64,000 nt of DNA, from assembly GCA_021397845.1 (NCBI GenBank), contig JAHSVC010000034.1:4030001-4094000 (forward strand), given 5' to 3'. Under the pieces are notes generated by a model, which ran no database searches, was not told where the DNA came from, and worked only from the letters and a program-made list of their open reading frames with translations. How positions within the stretch are numbered: position 1 is the stretch's first letter; every line of letters begins with the position of its first letter. A program made the translations under genes and the position numbers. Source of the stretch: Areca catechu. Lineage: Eukaryota; Streptophyta; Magnoliopsida; Arecales; Arecaceae. Shown here piece by piece: positions 1-12,317 of the stretch.

Positions 1-2310
1 AGCCTGGTTCCAGAAATGGGAATACCCAAATAGTGGAGGGGACCTTGGCGCTCTTGAATTCCCGGCATATGAAGGATCCTGCCACGGAGAGTAGAAGATG
101 TTTTTGGACTAAAATGAACTCCAGATTTATGGAAGTTCACCATCTGACCAGAAGCATAACAGTAGTACTCAACAACTCTCCTGAATCCCCTAGCATTAGT
201 CAGGGATGCCCGACCAAGAAGTAAACAATCATCTGCAAATAGGAGATGCGAGATCGGCGTTGCACCCGATACAGGGATATAAGGATAGATATCCGATGCC
301 CACACAGCCTCCGAGAGTGATCTGGAAATAAAGTCAGCACAAATGATGAATAAATATGGAGAGAGGGGACAACCTTGCCGGAGACCATGAGTGAATTGAA
401 AGAAATCCGTAGGAGAACCGTTGAGCATAATAGAAAAGGATGGAGCAGTAATGCACGTCATAATTTTAGAAATCCAAATATGGTGAAAACCAAAGTTCTT
501 CATTGCCTTAAAGAGGAAGGTCCAATCAACACAGTCATATGCCCTCTCCATATCTAGCTTAATAGCTATTAGACTGTGTCGCCGAGATGCTCGGTGAAGA
601 TCGTGCAAAAACTCCTAAGCAATAAGAATATTATTAGAAATACTGTGACCCCCAATAAATGCCCCCTGCTCCAGGCTAATCAGCTAAGGGAGAACAGTTT
701 TCATCCTGTTCGCCAACAACTTGGGACAGACTTTATAAAGAGTATTACAGAGGCTGATCGGCCGAAAGTGAGATGGCTGGGATGGATCAGCATGCTTGGA
801 AATGAGGGCAATATAAGTTTGCTTCTAGTTAGAAGGCATAATAGCCGTATTAAAGAAAAGTTGAATAGCAGCAACCATATCCACTCGAAGAATATCCCAA
901 AAGGCCCGGAAGAAAAAAGGAGGGGAGCCGTCAGGGCCCAGAGCTTTATCCTTTGCAAGGGACCAGAGTGCTGATTTTACTTCCTCCTCAAGTACTTGAG
1001 TCAGAAGTAAAGAATTCTGGATAGCAAAAACTGAAGTCTGGGGAGGAAAGGAAGAAATAGAAGAAGAGATAGTAAAAGGAACAGTCCACCTGGCAGTGAA
1101 ATAATGGAGCAATTCTCTTCTAATATCAGCTTCATCTTTGATCCAGCCCGCCTGATCAGAATAAAGAGCACAGATCTTGTTAGTATGTCTTCTGATGATA
1201 GTGGCATGATGGAAATACCGGGTGTTCCTGTCCCCTTCTCGCAGCCATTGAACCCTGGATTTTTGTCTCCAGAGTACCTCCTGATTCTGTAATAGAGAAT
1301 GATGATGAGCAAAAAGACCCCGCAAGGCTTCCAAGTCTGCATCAGATAATAATCCATCAGTATCCTCTTTGACCTGCAAAGAAAGAATAGAGGCTTTTAC
1401 AGATTTGAGATGGTTCATTAGATTGCCCACCTCCACCCTGTTCCACCTAAGTAGCCATCCCTTGAGAAGATCCAATCTCCTGGATATCCTATAGGCAGCA
1501 TCACCCCGAACTGGCATCCTCCAAACCTCCCTAGCAATATCTTTTACCTTAAGATAGGAAAGCCAGAACTTCTCAAATCTGAAAGGCACCAATCTTCTGG
1601 AAGAGATATTCAAAGATAATAGAATAGGAGCATGATCCGAAACTATCCAACTAAGATGGCGAACAGTGTGATATGGAAATAGGGAGATCCAAGATGGAGT
1701 ATCATAGTATCTATCTAATCTCTCCCACACTCTGGCCTGACCAGAGTGATTATTACACCAGGTATAACGAGGACCCATGAAACCTAAGTACATCAGACCA
1801 TTTTCCTAGATGAAGTTGGAAAACTTTCTAGTGCCCACATCCTGGGCAAAGGGTTTACCTCCCCACTTATCTTCCGACTTATATATAGAGTTGAAGTCCC
1901 TAGCAACCATTGTCGGGATCCCCTGATCAATCAAGACTGATGCTTCCTTTCAGACCGTTCTTCTCTCTCTGTACGATGTACTTGCATAGATGCCACAGAG
2001 GAGCCAAGAGGGTCTATCTGGCTCAGAAACAACAATAGCAACAAGTTGAGTGGAGCGATGGAAGACATCGACCCTGACCAAAGTCATGTCCTAATTGACA
2101 ATTATGCCACCAACAAGGCCCTGGGAAGGCACAAAGAAAAATCCCCAATCCCTAGGAAGACGACGCCTGAGGCCATCAATACTCGGACCAGAAATCCTAG
2201 TCTCGAGCAACACACAGATCTGAGGGTTATTCAACTGAAGGTATCTATGGTAAGTAGATAAAAAGGAGGGTTTTTTTAGCTCGCCTTACATTCCAAACAA
2301 AAGTTTTCAT
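1..2310 (-). pseudogene. LINE ORF2: endonuclease-reverse transcriptase, disrupted, 3' part missing
   Basis: ORF2 opens with MKTFVWNVRRA at 2310, a typical plant LINE start. The endonuclease region (about 2310-1650) has several in-frame stops. Its catalytic GDFN box reads ARDFN (near 1890-1905), and the downstream SDHAP motif is intact. The stretch 1793-825 is one open frame of 322 codons covering the end of the endonuclease and the RT N-terminus (KDKALGPDG). RT continues to base 1 through frameshifts, with LRQGCPLSPYLF-type and LLFADDCLLL motifs recognisable. The ORF1 TGA and ORF2 ATG overlap as ATGA. The protein would nick the target and prime reverse transcription. This copy cannot. Confidence 0.85.
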
Positions 2311-4667
2311 AATACAAAGTCAAACATGAGGATCGGACCCCTGTTCATCCTCACCCTTTGCACAGCAACCGAAGACTTCTTTATCCCAGGAATCTTTTTC
2401 GCTTCTTTCACTGCATCACTGATGTGACCCTTCCCTCCTGTGTTGCCCTCCACTGAGGCTAGAGCTTGTTTGACCCTATCACAGACCATGCTATGATCCC
2501 CCTGAGAACGGTCCCACAATCCAAAAGACCCTCTGGACTCTTAGGTTCAGAGGGCTTAGAAGCAGTGGTACTCTTCTCAGAGACAATAGCACCCCCTGCA
2601 GGCAAGGCCTCAGTCTTTCGGGGTCCCCCCACCACCCCTCCTGACTTCTTAGATCCCCCCAATGCCCTTTCTGGTTTCAGTTCTCCCCCTTGGACGGCTC
2701 CACACACTTGGGCAATCCTAGCAGAAGACTCCCTTGGCAGTACAACAAGCTTCCCAAAACTAGCCAACGGCCCATCCTCCTTCCCGAATCCCAGCTGAGA
2801 TTCAGAACCCTGCAGACCAGGAAGTCCCACCCTTTCCCCAGCCCAATGGTAGCAGATACCCTTGCAAACCCAAAGAACCTAGCTTCCTCCCTTGTACCCA
2901 ACATCACCCCAGAGAACCCTGCTCCTACCAGCTACCGGTTACCCCCCACAGACCCCATCTCCCCTGAGTGCCCTGCCCCCAGTAAAGCCTACGGGACCAC
3001 TGCCATAGCCCGAAGCCCCTTCCCCTCCTCCACTCTTCCTGACTCAGAGGAAGACACGAGCCCAGGGGGTCCCCCAGCATAGCACCCCCAGTCAAAAGCC
3101 CCGAGCCCTCGGCTTCTGCACAACCACCTCCCTGTCCACCCACAGTTTCCTCTCAACCCTCCACCATTCCTTTTTCACCTCCCTCTTCCTACCCTCAGGG
3201 ACCCGGTAAGAGCAAGCATAGGCACAGTGCTTTGATCTCCCTGATTTCCACCATCATTCATATTCACAGGAAGAGTAGGGAGGCTAACCTGGTCAGACAG
3301 GGCCAAGAAGGATTTAAGAGAGGAGGGAGAAGATGACCTTGAGGGACTCCTACTTCGCTTGAGGGAGATTATGCCATATTTAACCATCCGTTGGTCCCTG
3401 TGGCCCTCTTCAGGCGGAATGAGTTGCATACAGTCAGCCAAAACAGCAAAGAAGCCTCCCGCTTCCTTCTGAGATCCCCCATCCTCGGACAAGTCAGAGG
3501 TAGAGGCTTCTGGCAACCTCCTTTGAGCGACTTTAGAAGGCTTTTGCCACCCCTCAGAGTCAAGTGGTGAACTAGGGGTAAAGGAAAGACGAGTGGGAGA
3601 AGACTGAGTGGAGGAGGAAGACGGTGGATCAGACAAGGACACCGGGGCCTTACCTCTGACTGAAGCCACATCAGTCTTCCCAGATGAACCCTCCAGACGA
3701 GGTTGGCACACCCTCGCCATGACAAGCCATGATCCAAAGGGGAGATTCTCCCTCGCTGTAGGGATGTTGGGCCCCTGAGCATTGGAGTCACGAGCTAGGC
3801 CGGCTGCCACCCCTTGCTCCTCCATAAGGTTATCAGGACACAGGCCTGAGGTCCGAGCTACTGTCCTTATGTGTTCATCATTAAAGTTGCAAACTTCAAG
3901 CAGATGCCCCATTCTCCCATAGAGGAAGCACACCGGTGACAGGTTTTCGTAAATGAATTGCTGCCAGAAGACAGTATCCCTCCCTTGAATCCTTGAATAA
4001 GAACCCCCGAGAGCAGTGGCTTTGAAGCATCAATCTCCATGCGAACCCACGTGAAGCCTGTTTTCCTCTTCAAATCCATGAAGTTATCCAGGGAAAGGGG
4101 AATGCCTGCCTCCCCTGCCACAACCATGATTGCCGAAGTCTTCTAGTATTCCATAGGCAAGTTTGGCAATCTCATCCAAACGATAGTTCTATTGATGGGG
4201 CTTCTCCCCATAAGGAAATCTATCGACCATGGCGCCAGCGCCATCAACTGGCCTGCCACATACCATGGCCTAGCTTGTAAAACCCTCGCACATTCCTCCT
4301 TTGATCCTAATCGAACCAAAACGTGATCCTCCCCTACAGGGAAGACCTCTGGTTCGATGGTCAACTGCAGCTTAAGCCAGATCTCCTTCGCCACTCGAGC
4401 CGACGGTATTCTACGTTCGAGACTTCGGAAGATAACGACCAAGCCCTCCCACTTGCATCGAGACTCATTGAGCAGCGATTCCGGCATTACCAGCACCTTG
4501 GAGAAGCTCTGCTGGAGGCGCTCGACTTCCTCCTCCGATAACTTATACAAAGACCACTGTGGCACTCGTGGTGGACCATGCACAATCTCCTCCCACGACC
4601 GCTCCTTTCCTTCCTTCCCTTCGGTTCCAGAAGCTTCGGATCTTCGATCATCACGTAGATCAGCCAT
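2307..4667 (-). pseudogene. LINE ORF1: DUF4283 plus CCHC-type nucleic-acid-binding protein, disrupted
   Basis: The N-terminal part (4667-4143, about 174 aa) starts MADLRDDRR and contains the DUF4283 fold region ending near INRTIVWMRLPNLPMEY. There a TAG replaces the expected Trp codon. Reading resumes at 4127-3867, shifts frame near 3985, and continues as 3960-3175 with QQFIYENLSPVC and a zinc knuckle. The knuckle reads CFLYGRMGHLLEVC, so the second Cys of the CX2C pair is Tyr. PFGSWLVMARV follows, a motif usual after the knuckle in plant LINE ORF1. The rest is Ser/Pro-rich and ends at a TGA at 2307-2309. In the family this protein binds element RNA. Here the stop, the frameshift and the Cys loss make it non-functional. 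Confidence 0.8.
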
Positions 4668-5165
4668 CAGTTGGTGCAGCTACCAGGAAACCAAAACCCT
4701 AACCCACGAAACCCTGAAACCTTACCAAAAACTAGGGAAGACGATGGCACGAAAATCAAGAAACTCCGACCATTCAAAAGCGAACCTTCAATGGTAGCCA
4801 TTTATAAATATTTACTTATCAATGTCTTCTGCATATACCAAATTTATCGGATCCTAATTTGTTTAACTATTTAATTAATGGCTTTCTAATAATAGTGCAC
4901 CAAGTTTATAAAATTCAAAATTTAAATATAATAAATGCACCAATTAAAGGAGAAAATAACTAAAATGATAGAAATGATATTAATTAACTAATGCACTTAA
5001 TAATTATATTGAATGAGAGTAATTATTCAAAAATAGGATAGCAATTAGATGCTAACATGAATGCCTTAATGTGTAAGTTTCAACACCTAAAATGTAGTAA
5101 TTGAAGGTATACATATAATTTTAGATGTTTATAAAAGGTAGACATGTAGAAAGAATAATTTATAA

Positions 5166-5168
<3 letters not shown>

Positions 5169-5199
<31 letters not shown>

Positions 5200-5221
5200 A
5201 TATATATATATATATATATAT
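5169..5221. repeat. (TA)n microsatellite
   Basis: About 50 bases of uninterrupted TA dinucleotides with one TC interruption near the middle. It lies in AT-rich sequence between the LINE and the copia remnant, where no gene is visible (4700-5470). Confidence 0.95.
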
Positions 5222-7908
5222 GTAAATTATAGATTTGTGAGGAGATTCAGATAATTTTAAATATTTATAAGGATATATATACAACCAAAATGATATTAAT
5301 TATTTTATGAGTTAAAAGGAGCATCATTATGCTAGACATTGGATAAGCCAATCTAAAAGTTATAAGGACCAAATTGTATAAATACCTTTTAATTATTAAT
5401 AATTGCAAGAGTTAAGAGGAGTGTTATTTTTCAAATATTTTTTTTATTTACTTGCAAAAAATTCCTATTAATTATTGCATGTGTTAAGAGGAGGCACTAA
5501 TATAAAATTTTTATTGAAAAATAGGATTTATTTGAAGAAGAAGCAATCAATGTCATACCTGATCTCTGGACATATACCATCTATAATAAAATCACATGCA
5601 TACAATTACAAAAGGAAATTAGTTGGATGTGCATCTCATTGTTCACGAGCAATACTCTTGGTTTTCTAAATATCTTTCCAAGAGTATTTGTTGGAAGGAC
5701 CTCATAAGCTTCTAAATGAATAAGAGACTGAATTTGCATGCAGACAGTGTCATTGTCTAATATGTCTTGCTCATTAGAGATAGTATTTGAATCAATTATG
5801 GATACTGAGATGGACATTATCCATAATAATTATGTACTTTGTCAGTTGCTTGTTTTTAGTTAGAGTTTAGATCAAACTAAACTAATTAAATAAATCCTGG
5901 TATATTAGCATGGGCTACATCTAGATGGACTTAGTTGGATAAATTTCAACATTCTCCTACTTAGCTTAATCTAACACAATCATTTTCATTTTAAATATTT
6001 AAAATATTTTAAAAAGAATATTGAAATTTTATTTGGTTATAATAATTAAAACATTGACATGGATCCATATTTAAAACTTAATTGCTTAGTAGGATATATA
6101 TACTGTATACTCGATTACAAATAATCTTCTGTGTGAATTATGGTGGCAAATATTTTATCAAATTAATATATGACCTTTTATGCATTACAATACTAATGAC
6201 ATCTCATAATCAAGTTCTTTATGTAAAATTTTATTTAATGAATAAACAGAACTCTATGCCATGCTTTAGTCATTTTTATATCACACAGTAAACAACTGAT
6301 CAATATAAAATAAAATAAAGTGAACTTTATTTTTAAAATCCAATGTGATAACTTATACATAGTATCCAATATATATTAATCATAAATGAGCTATTGAATT
6401 TCATATGATTCATATGCATGATCTCTTACAATCTCAGGAGTGAATCCTTTAGTCAATGAATTATAATAATCAGCTCTATATAAATATGTTCTATAGATGT
6501 TATATCCTTTATTCTCTCATGAAGAGTCAAGTATTTAACATCAATATTCCTATAAGTACTTGTACTCTTCATACTATAGGAGAATCATATCACAAAATTA
6601 TTATCACTGTATCTTTTTATTAGTCAGTTAATAGAGTCAACAACTTTAAATCCTATGATAAAATTTTATAATAATATAGCCTATGAGGAAGTCTCATAAT
6701 AAGCTACATACTCTACTTCTATAGTGAATATGGTAAACAAAATTTTATTTCACTCATCCATGTATAGCATCTCCTGTAAATAGAAAAATATATCTGATAA
6801 TAGCCTTCTTACTATTAAGGCATCTTGCAAAATATAAATCATGATAGCCTATTACTTCATGATGATCATACCGATTATATGTGAGTATATAAATTTTTAT
6901 ACTTTACAAATGATGCATAACTTTCCTTGTAGCTTTCTAATGCTCCATCTCATGTTGATAGTATCCAAGCATTGATATAGCAAAAATAATGTTGGATGCA
7001 TACAAATATGGATATAAATCAAACTCTCAATAATAGATGCATATAATATGGACTATATTTTTTTTCAAGCTCATTTTTTAGATATTGAAGTTTATTAAGT
7101 TTATCACCCTTTATAATAAGAGCAAATCGAAGAAAATATTTTTCCATCCCAATTTTTTTTAATACTCTAGAGATGTAGGTCCTTTGAGATAGTCCAAGTA
7201 ATCTTAAGGATTTATCTTTATAAATCTCAATACTTATAACATAAGCAGCGCCATCCATATCTTTAATTTTAAAGTTTTAGGATATAAATCATTTAGTTTT
7301 TTTAAGTAAACCAAGACTATTGCTAGCATTATACTAAAATTATGAACTTATTTCTATTGACCTTCAGGTATAAATACATTAATCAATAGTATTTTCTTAA
7401 AACCCAAAGGAAGTGATTATTCTATTACATTTGAGATATATACCACTATTTGGTAGCCTGTTTAAGTCCATTATGCAAACTATGTGCCATTGTTCACTAA
7501 CAACAAAATCCTTAGATTTTTCCATACAAACCCCATCCTCTAAATCATCATCAAGGAAGGCCGATCTCAAATTCATTTGATGTAACTTTAAGTCAAAATA
7601 AGCTGCTAAGATCATAACAATCCTAAAAAAGTTCTTCGATAAAATTGGAGAATGGATCTCTTTAAAGTTAATACCCTTCTTATGTAAAATCTTTTTACCT
7701 TAGGTCTGGTTTTATACCATTCAACTTTACCATTGAAATTATTTTTGATCTTAAAGATCCATTTGCAACCTATTAGTTGCACCCTTTTAAGTAAGTTAAC
7801 TAATTCTTAGACATAATTTTTATCCATAGAGTCTAGCTCTTCTTTCATGGCATCTAATCATTGTAAGAAGTTCTCATCTGTCATGGCTTATAATAATATC
7901 TTATAGGT

Positions 7909-8976
7909 TGTATTTGGTGTATTGTCAGGCAATCCTGAGAGGTAATATAGATTACCGTAATATGGATTACTAGCAATATAGATTACCGTAATATGGGTAA
8001 TGTGGATTATTATGTTTGGTATATGTAGCTAATATTGTATAAGGTAAAATTAAAATTTTAAAATATCCTTAAATTAAATCTATATTTTATTTATAAAATA
8101 TATTTTTAATATTTTATATCATAAAATATTTTATATTAAAATTAAAAAATTAAAAATTATTTTTAAACTAAATACATTTAATATAAAAATTTACATATTA
8201 AATAGATAATATATTTAATATATTATTTAAATATATTAAATAATATATTAAATTTATATATTATATTATTAAACTTAATATAATATATTTATATTATATG
8301 TAAATATATTTAATATAAATATACTACATTATATTTAATTTATTATATTATATTAAATATAATATAATATATTTTATATTATAAATATAATATATAAATT
8401 ATAATATTATATAATATATTATAATTTATATTTTATATACATTAATAAAATAAAATATATTAATATAATATAGTATACTATTATATTAATATTATAAAAT
8501 ATATTAAAATATATTTTATAATATTCATAATTTATAATATAACATAATATATTATATTATATTATCAAAAAATTATAATATAATATTATATTATGCTATA
8601 TTATATACTATAATAATATTTTTATAATATTATATATTATATATATTACATACTATTATATAATATATTATAATAATATAATATAATATTATTATATTAT
8701 ATTATATTATATTCTTATAATGCTATATTATATTTTATATTATATTATAATATAAGAGAATGGGAGGGTAATATTATCTAATGGAGAAGGGAAGGGTAAT
8801 ATTATCTAAAAAATTATTTGAGAGATGGTAATCTTGATTACCCTTTTCTAGAGATAATCCGGATTACCAGATATGATAGATTACCATCTATAAAAATATA
8901 CCAAATACAGTAATATGGTGATACCCTATTAAATTACTAATAATCTGGATGGATTTTCTGCTACCAAATGAAACAT
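7909..8976. mobile_element. AT-rich MITE-like insertion inside copia pol
   Basis: The copia reading stops on one side with DERIDDLMF and resumes on the other with TYKILL.AMTDENFLQWLDAMKEE-type sequence. The interval has inverted ends, TATTTGGTGTATTG on the left and CATTTGGTAGCAG on the right complement. Both ends carry repeated short GGTAATCxxGATTACC-like motifs. The core (about 8040-8760) is almost pure A/T. No coding potential is visible. Ends are approximate, the target duplication was not resolved, and the superfamily is not assigned. Confidence 0.55.
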
Positions 8977-10574
8977 AAGGTCATCAATCCTTTCATCCAT
9001 ATCAGTTAGGTATGCCATATAATTTGGAGGTGTCGCAAATTTTCTTATTCTAGTATATCTTTAGAGAGCTATCTCTTGATCTCCTTGTGGTGGTGGTTGA
9101 CAGCTGCTCCTTAAGTAATAGAAAACTCATAGGTTGGAACTTGATAAAGTGGTGGTTCCTTCTAAATATCATTTCTATGAATAACAATAGAAATCATTAC
9201 TTTAGTTTGCTTTTCAGGTGCAGAATTTTATTTTCTATATTTTCTCAAAGAGGATGTCTCGACATTTTCTAGTTCCACAAAACATGCCATCCTCTAGAAA
9301 TCTAACTTTATTAGTTTCTAGGACTTAGATTGTATGAGACGGATAATAGAATCTATACTATTTTGACCTTTTTTTGTTAATCAATGAAAAATCACTAGTT
9401 ATTCTTAGATCAAACACCTTTTCTTATGGATTGTAAACTTTAACTTCAGCTAGACAACCCTATATATACATATATCCAAAACTCGATTTTCTACCAATCT
9501 ATAGCTTATGAGTCCCTTGAATTGCCTTAGTAGGAACCTAATTAAGACATACGAAGTTGTCTTTATAACCTTGCCCTATAAGAAAATAGGTAAAATAACT
9601 TATCATAACCTAAACTATTTCTTGAAGTATTCGATTCCTTCTTTTAACTACACTATTTTGATCTAGTATACTAGGTATTGTATATTGGGATATAATCCCT
9701 TGTTTCTTTAAAAATTTTAGTAATGATCTTGCCCTTTGTCTCATCTCAATATATCTACCATAATATTTGCCATATCTATTAGATCTAATCGCTTTAATCA
9801 TATTTCTAATCTAACTACTTTAATCATCTTTCCTAATTATCTCTCTATATCTATTTTGAATTTCTCAAAGGTCTTGGCCTTATTAAATACAAGATACAAA
9901 TATATATAACAAATGTGATGAAAGTACTTTTCACTTGTTAGACAATAAAAAAAAGATCATAGAATTCAATGTGAACGTTTTTCAAAATCCCTTCACTTCT
10001 CTTAGCACTATTCTTAGATGTGTACGTTTACTTTTTCTTTATAACATCAATACATTACAAAATTAGTAAAATTTAAAGTTTAATGATTATAAAATCTAAT
10101 CATTCACTAGCTTTTTAACCCTTTCTTCAAAGATATGCCCTAATCTCTGATCTCATAACAGAGAAAAGTTTTTTAAAAAAAACAACTCCAAAATCCAAGA
10201 CTATCTTGTAGCATCCAACTACCATGATAAATAATTGTGCTTGATTTCCAGTGACAATAGATTATTTACTTTCAATCAAAGGGCTTCTTGATAGAAAGCC
10301 TTACAAGTTCTTGACAATGTGCATTGATGCACTAGAGTCAAATACACTAGATAGAATTATGTATATTTACTAAATTAAATTCAAAGTACATAAAAAATGT
10401 AAAGGATACGTTTCTTTTTGCAGCCTACTTTTATCCTTTATGTGGTTTTTTTTTTTTTAAATGTTTATTTTTTAAGAAGTATTTGATAATCTTATCAATA
10501 GCTTCACCTGATGCCATAGGTGATGCTTTCTTTTCTTCTTTTCTTTACTTGTTTTTTTCTCACTAACTTAATGT

Positions 10575-10579
10575 GAAGC
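10575..10579. repeat. Target-site duplication of element A (left), GAAGC
   Basis: GAAGC immediately precedes the LTR start TGATATGG. The identical pentamer follows the 3' LTR end at 27381-27385. Confidence 0.92.
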
Positions 10580-10689
10580 TGATATGGCAACATCGGTGAT
10601 GTAGAGTGTATGTCAGATCCAGTTGGATGCTAGTGGTGCCATGTGGATTTTTTCTTTCGAAGTTTCCACCGGGTGGCTCGACCCACGAT

Positions 10690-12317
10690 CGTCCTCACCC
10701 GGGACTAGGTGCTCCTGCTCCTTCGCCAGGTAGCATCCCGAGATGGGTCCACCTCGACCGAAGTTGAGCCTTCCTCTGCCACTTCACCAGGTGTCCACCC
10801 AGGAGGGGTCCACCTCGGCGAAGCTGGCAGTCCCTGCTCCCACGCCAGGTGGCATCCCAAGATGGGTCCACCTCGCCGAGGTCGAGCCAGGCACTCCTGC
10901 TCCTTCGCCAGGTGGCACCCCAAGATGGGTCCACCTCGGTCGAAGTCGAGCCTTCCTTTGCCACTTCGCCAGGTGTCCATACAGGAGGGGTCCACCTCGG
11001 TCGAAGCTGGCGGCCCCTGCTTCCTCGCCAGGTGGCACCCCAAGACGGGTCCACCTCGCTGAGGTCGAGCCAGGCGCTCCTGCTCCTTCGCTAGGTGGCA
11101 CCCCAAGATGGGTCCACCTCGGTCGAAGTAGAGCCTTCCTCTGCCACTTCGCTAGGTATCCACCTAGGAGGGGTCCACCTCGGTCAAAGCTGGAGGCCTC
11201 TACTCCCTCGCCAGGTGGCACCCCAAGACGGGTCCACCTCGCCAAGGTCGAGCCAGGCGCTCCTGCTCCTTCGCCAGGTGGCAACCCAAGATGGATCCAC
11301 CTCGGCCGAAGTCGAGCCTTCCTCTACCACTTCGCCAGGTGTCCACCCAAGAGGGGTCCACCTCGGCCGAAGCTGGCGGCCTCTGCTCCCTCACCAGGTG
11401 GCGCCCCAAGATGGGTCCACCTTGCCAAGGTCAAGCCAGGCGCTCCTACTCCTTCGCCAAGTGGCACCCCAAGATGGGTCCACCTCGACCGAAGTCGAGC
11501 CATCCTCTGCCACTTCGTCAGGTGTCCACCCAGGAGGGGTCCACTTCGGTCGAAGCTAACGGCCTCTGCTTCCTCGCCAGGTGGCACCCTAAGACGGGTC
11601 TACCTCATCGAGGTCGAGCCAGGCGCTCTTGCTCCTTCACCAGGTGGCACCCCAAGATGGGTCCACCTCAACCGAAGTCAAGCCTTCCTCTGCTACTTCA
11701 TCGGGTGTCCACCCAGGAGGGATCCACCTCGATCGAAGCTGGCGGCCTCTACTCCCTCTCCAGGTGGCATCCCAAGATGGGTCCACCTTGCCGAGGTCGA
11801 GCCAGGCGCTCCTGCTCCTTCGCCAGGTGGCACCCCAAGATGGGTCCACCTCGGTCGAAGTCGAGCCTTCCTCTGCCACTTCACTAGGTGTCCACCTCGA
11901 CCGAAGCTGGCAGCCTCTGCTTCCTTGCCAGGTGGCGCCCCAAGACGGGTCCACCTTGTCGAGGTCGAGCCAGGCGCTCCTGCTCCTTCGCCAGGTGGCA
12001 CCCCAAGATGGGTCCACCTCGGCCGAAGTCGAGCCTTCCTCTGCCACTTCACCAGGTGTCCACCCAGGAGGGGTCCACCTCGGCCGAAGCTGGCAGCCTC
12101 TGCTCCCTCGCCAGGTGGCACCCCAAGATGGGTCCACCTCACCAAGGTCGAGCCAGGCGCTCCTGCTCCTTCGCCCGGTGGCACCCCAAGATGGGTCTAC
12201 CTCGACCGAAGTCAAGCCTTCCTCTGCCACTTCGCCAGGTGTCCACCAAGGAGGGGTCCACCTCGGTCGAAGCTGGCGGCCTCTGCTCCCTCACCAGGTG
12301 GCACCCCAAGATGGGTC
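10690..12317 (+). repeat. 183-bp higher-order tandem repeat in A 5' LTR, block 1
   Basis: About nine copies of a 183-bp unit. Each unit consists of three related monomers of about 61, 59 and 63 bp that begin GGTGGCACC, GGTGTCCACC and GGTGGCGCC and share the core GGGTCCACCTCG. The markers recur at 11338, 11521 and 11704, giving a constant 183-bp step. One unit near 11888 lacks about 15 bases. Because 183 is a multiple of three, chance open frames run through the block on both strands. Confidence 0.95.

Larger units (their letters stand above)
1..4700 (-). mobile_element. LINE (non-LTR retrotransposon), L1-like, decayed and cut by window edge
   Basis: Minus-strand element with ORF1 (2307-4667) followed by ORF2 (2310 down to 1). 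ORF2 has an endonuclease part and a reverse transcriptase with an intact FADD box at about 228-239. ORF1 has a DUF4283-like domain and a degenerate zinc knuckle, the usual arrangement of plant L1-type LINEs. The 3' end and poly-A tail lie left of base 1, so target duplications cannot be tested. The 5' end is placed near 4700 only because coding similarity stops at the ORF1 ATG (4667). Several stops and frameshifts show it is dead. Confidence 0.9.
4850..10579 (-). mobile_element. Degenerate Ty1/copia retrotransposon, left (pol and 3' LTR) part
   Basis: Translating the minus strand gives ordered copia motifs: a protease-like FDSSASMHIV (about 10320-10360), integrase (9801-9400), an RT N-terminal part (7870-7397), a later RT segment (7258-7019) and an RNase H/C-terminal KGFTPEIVRDH ending near 6391. 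A polypurine stretch AGTAGGAGAA then precedes TGTTGAAATTTATCC at 5951, which looks like the 3' LTR start. The LTR's other end is not clear; 4850 is only a guess. The gag half lies at 27381 onward, separated by element A. Confidence 0.75.
6390..10579 (-). pseudogene. Copia pol (protease, integrase, RT, RNase H), heavily mutated
   Basis: Integrase is best preserved at 9801-9610. The second catalytic Asp motif (SDRGGEY in relatives) reads SNRYGKY, and the catalytic Glu motif (AERRNRT) reads VKRRNRI. D-to-N and E-to-K are both G-to-A changes. The protease motif D-S-G is DSS. The RT parts read LAAYFDLKLHQMNLRSAFL near 7600 and SYVI..EI-like YVISIEIYKDKSLRLLGLSQ near 7240. Stops and frameshifts occur throughout. 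An AT-rich insertion interrupts the linker before RT. Assignment rests on motif order, not on an intact frame. Confidence 0.75.
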
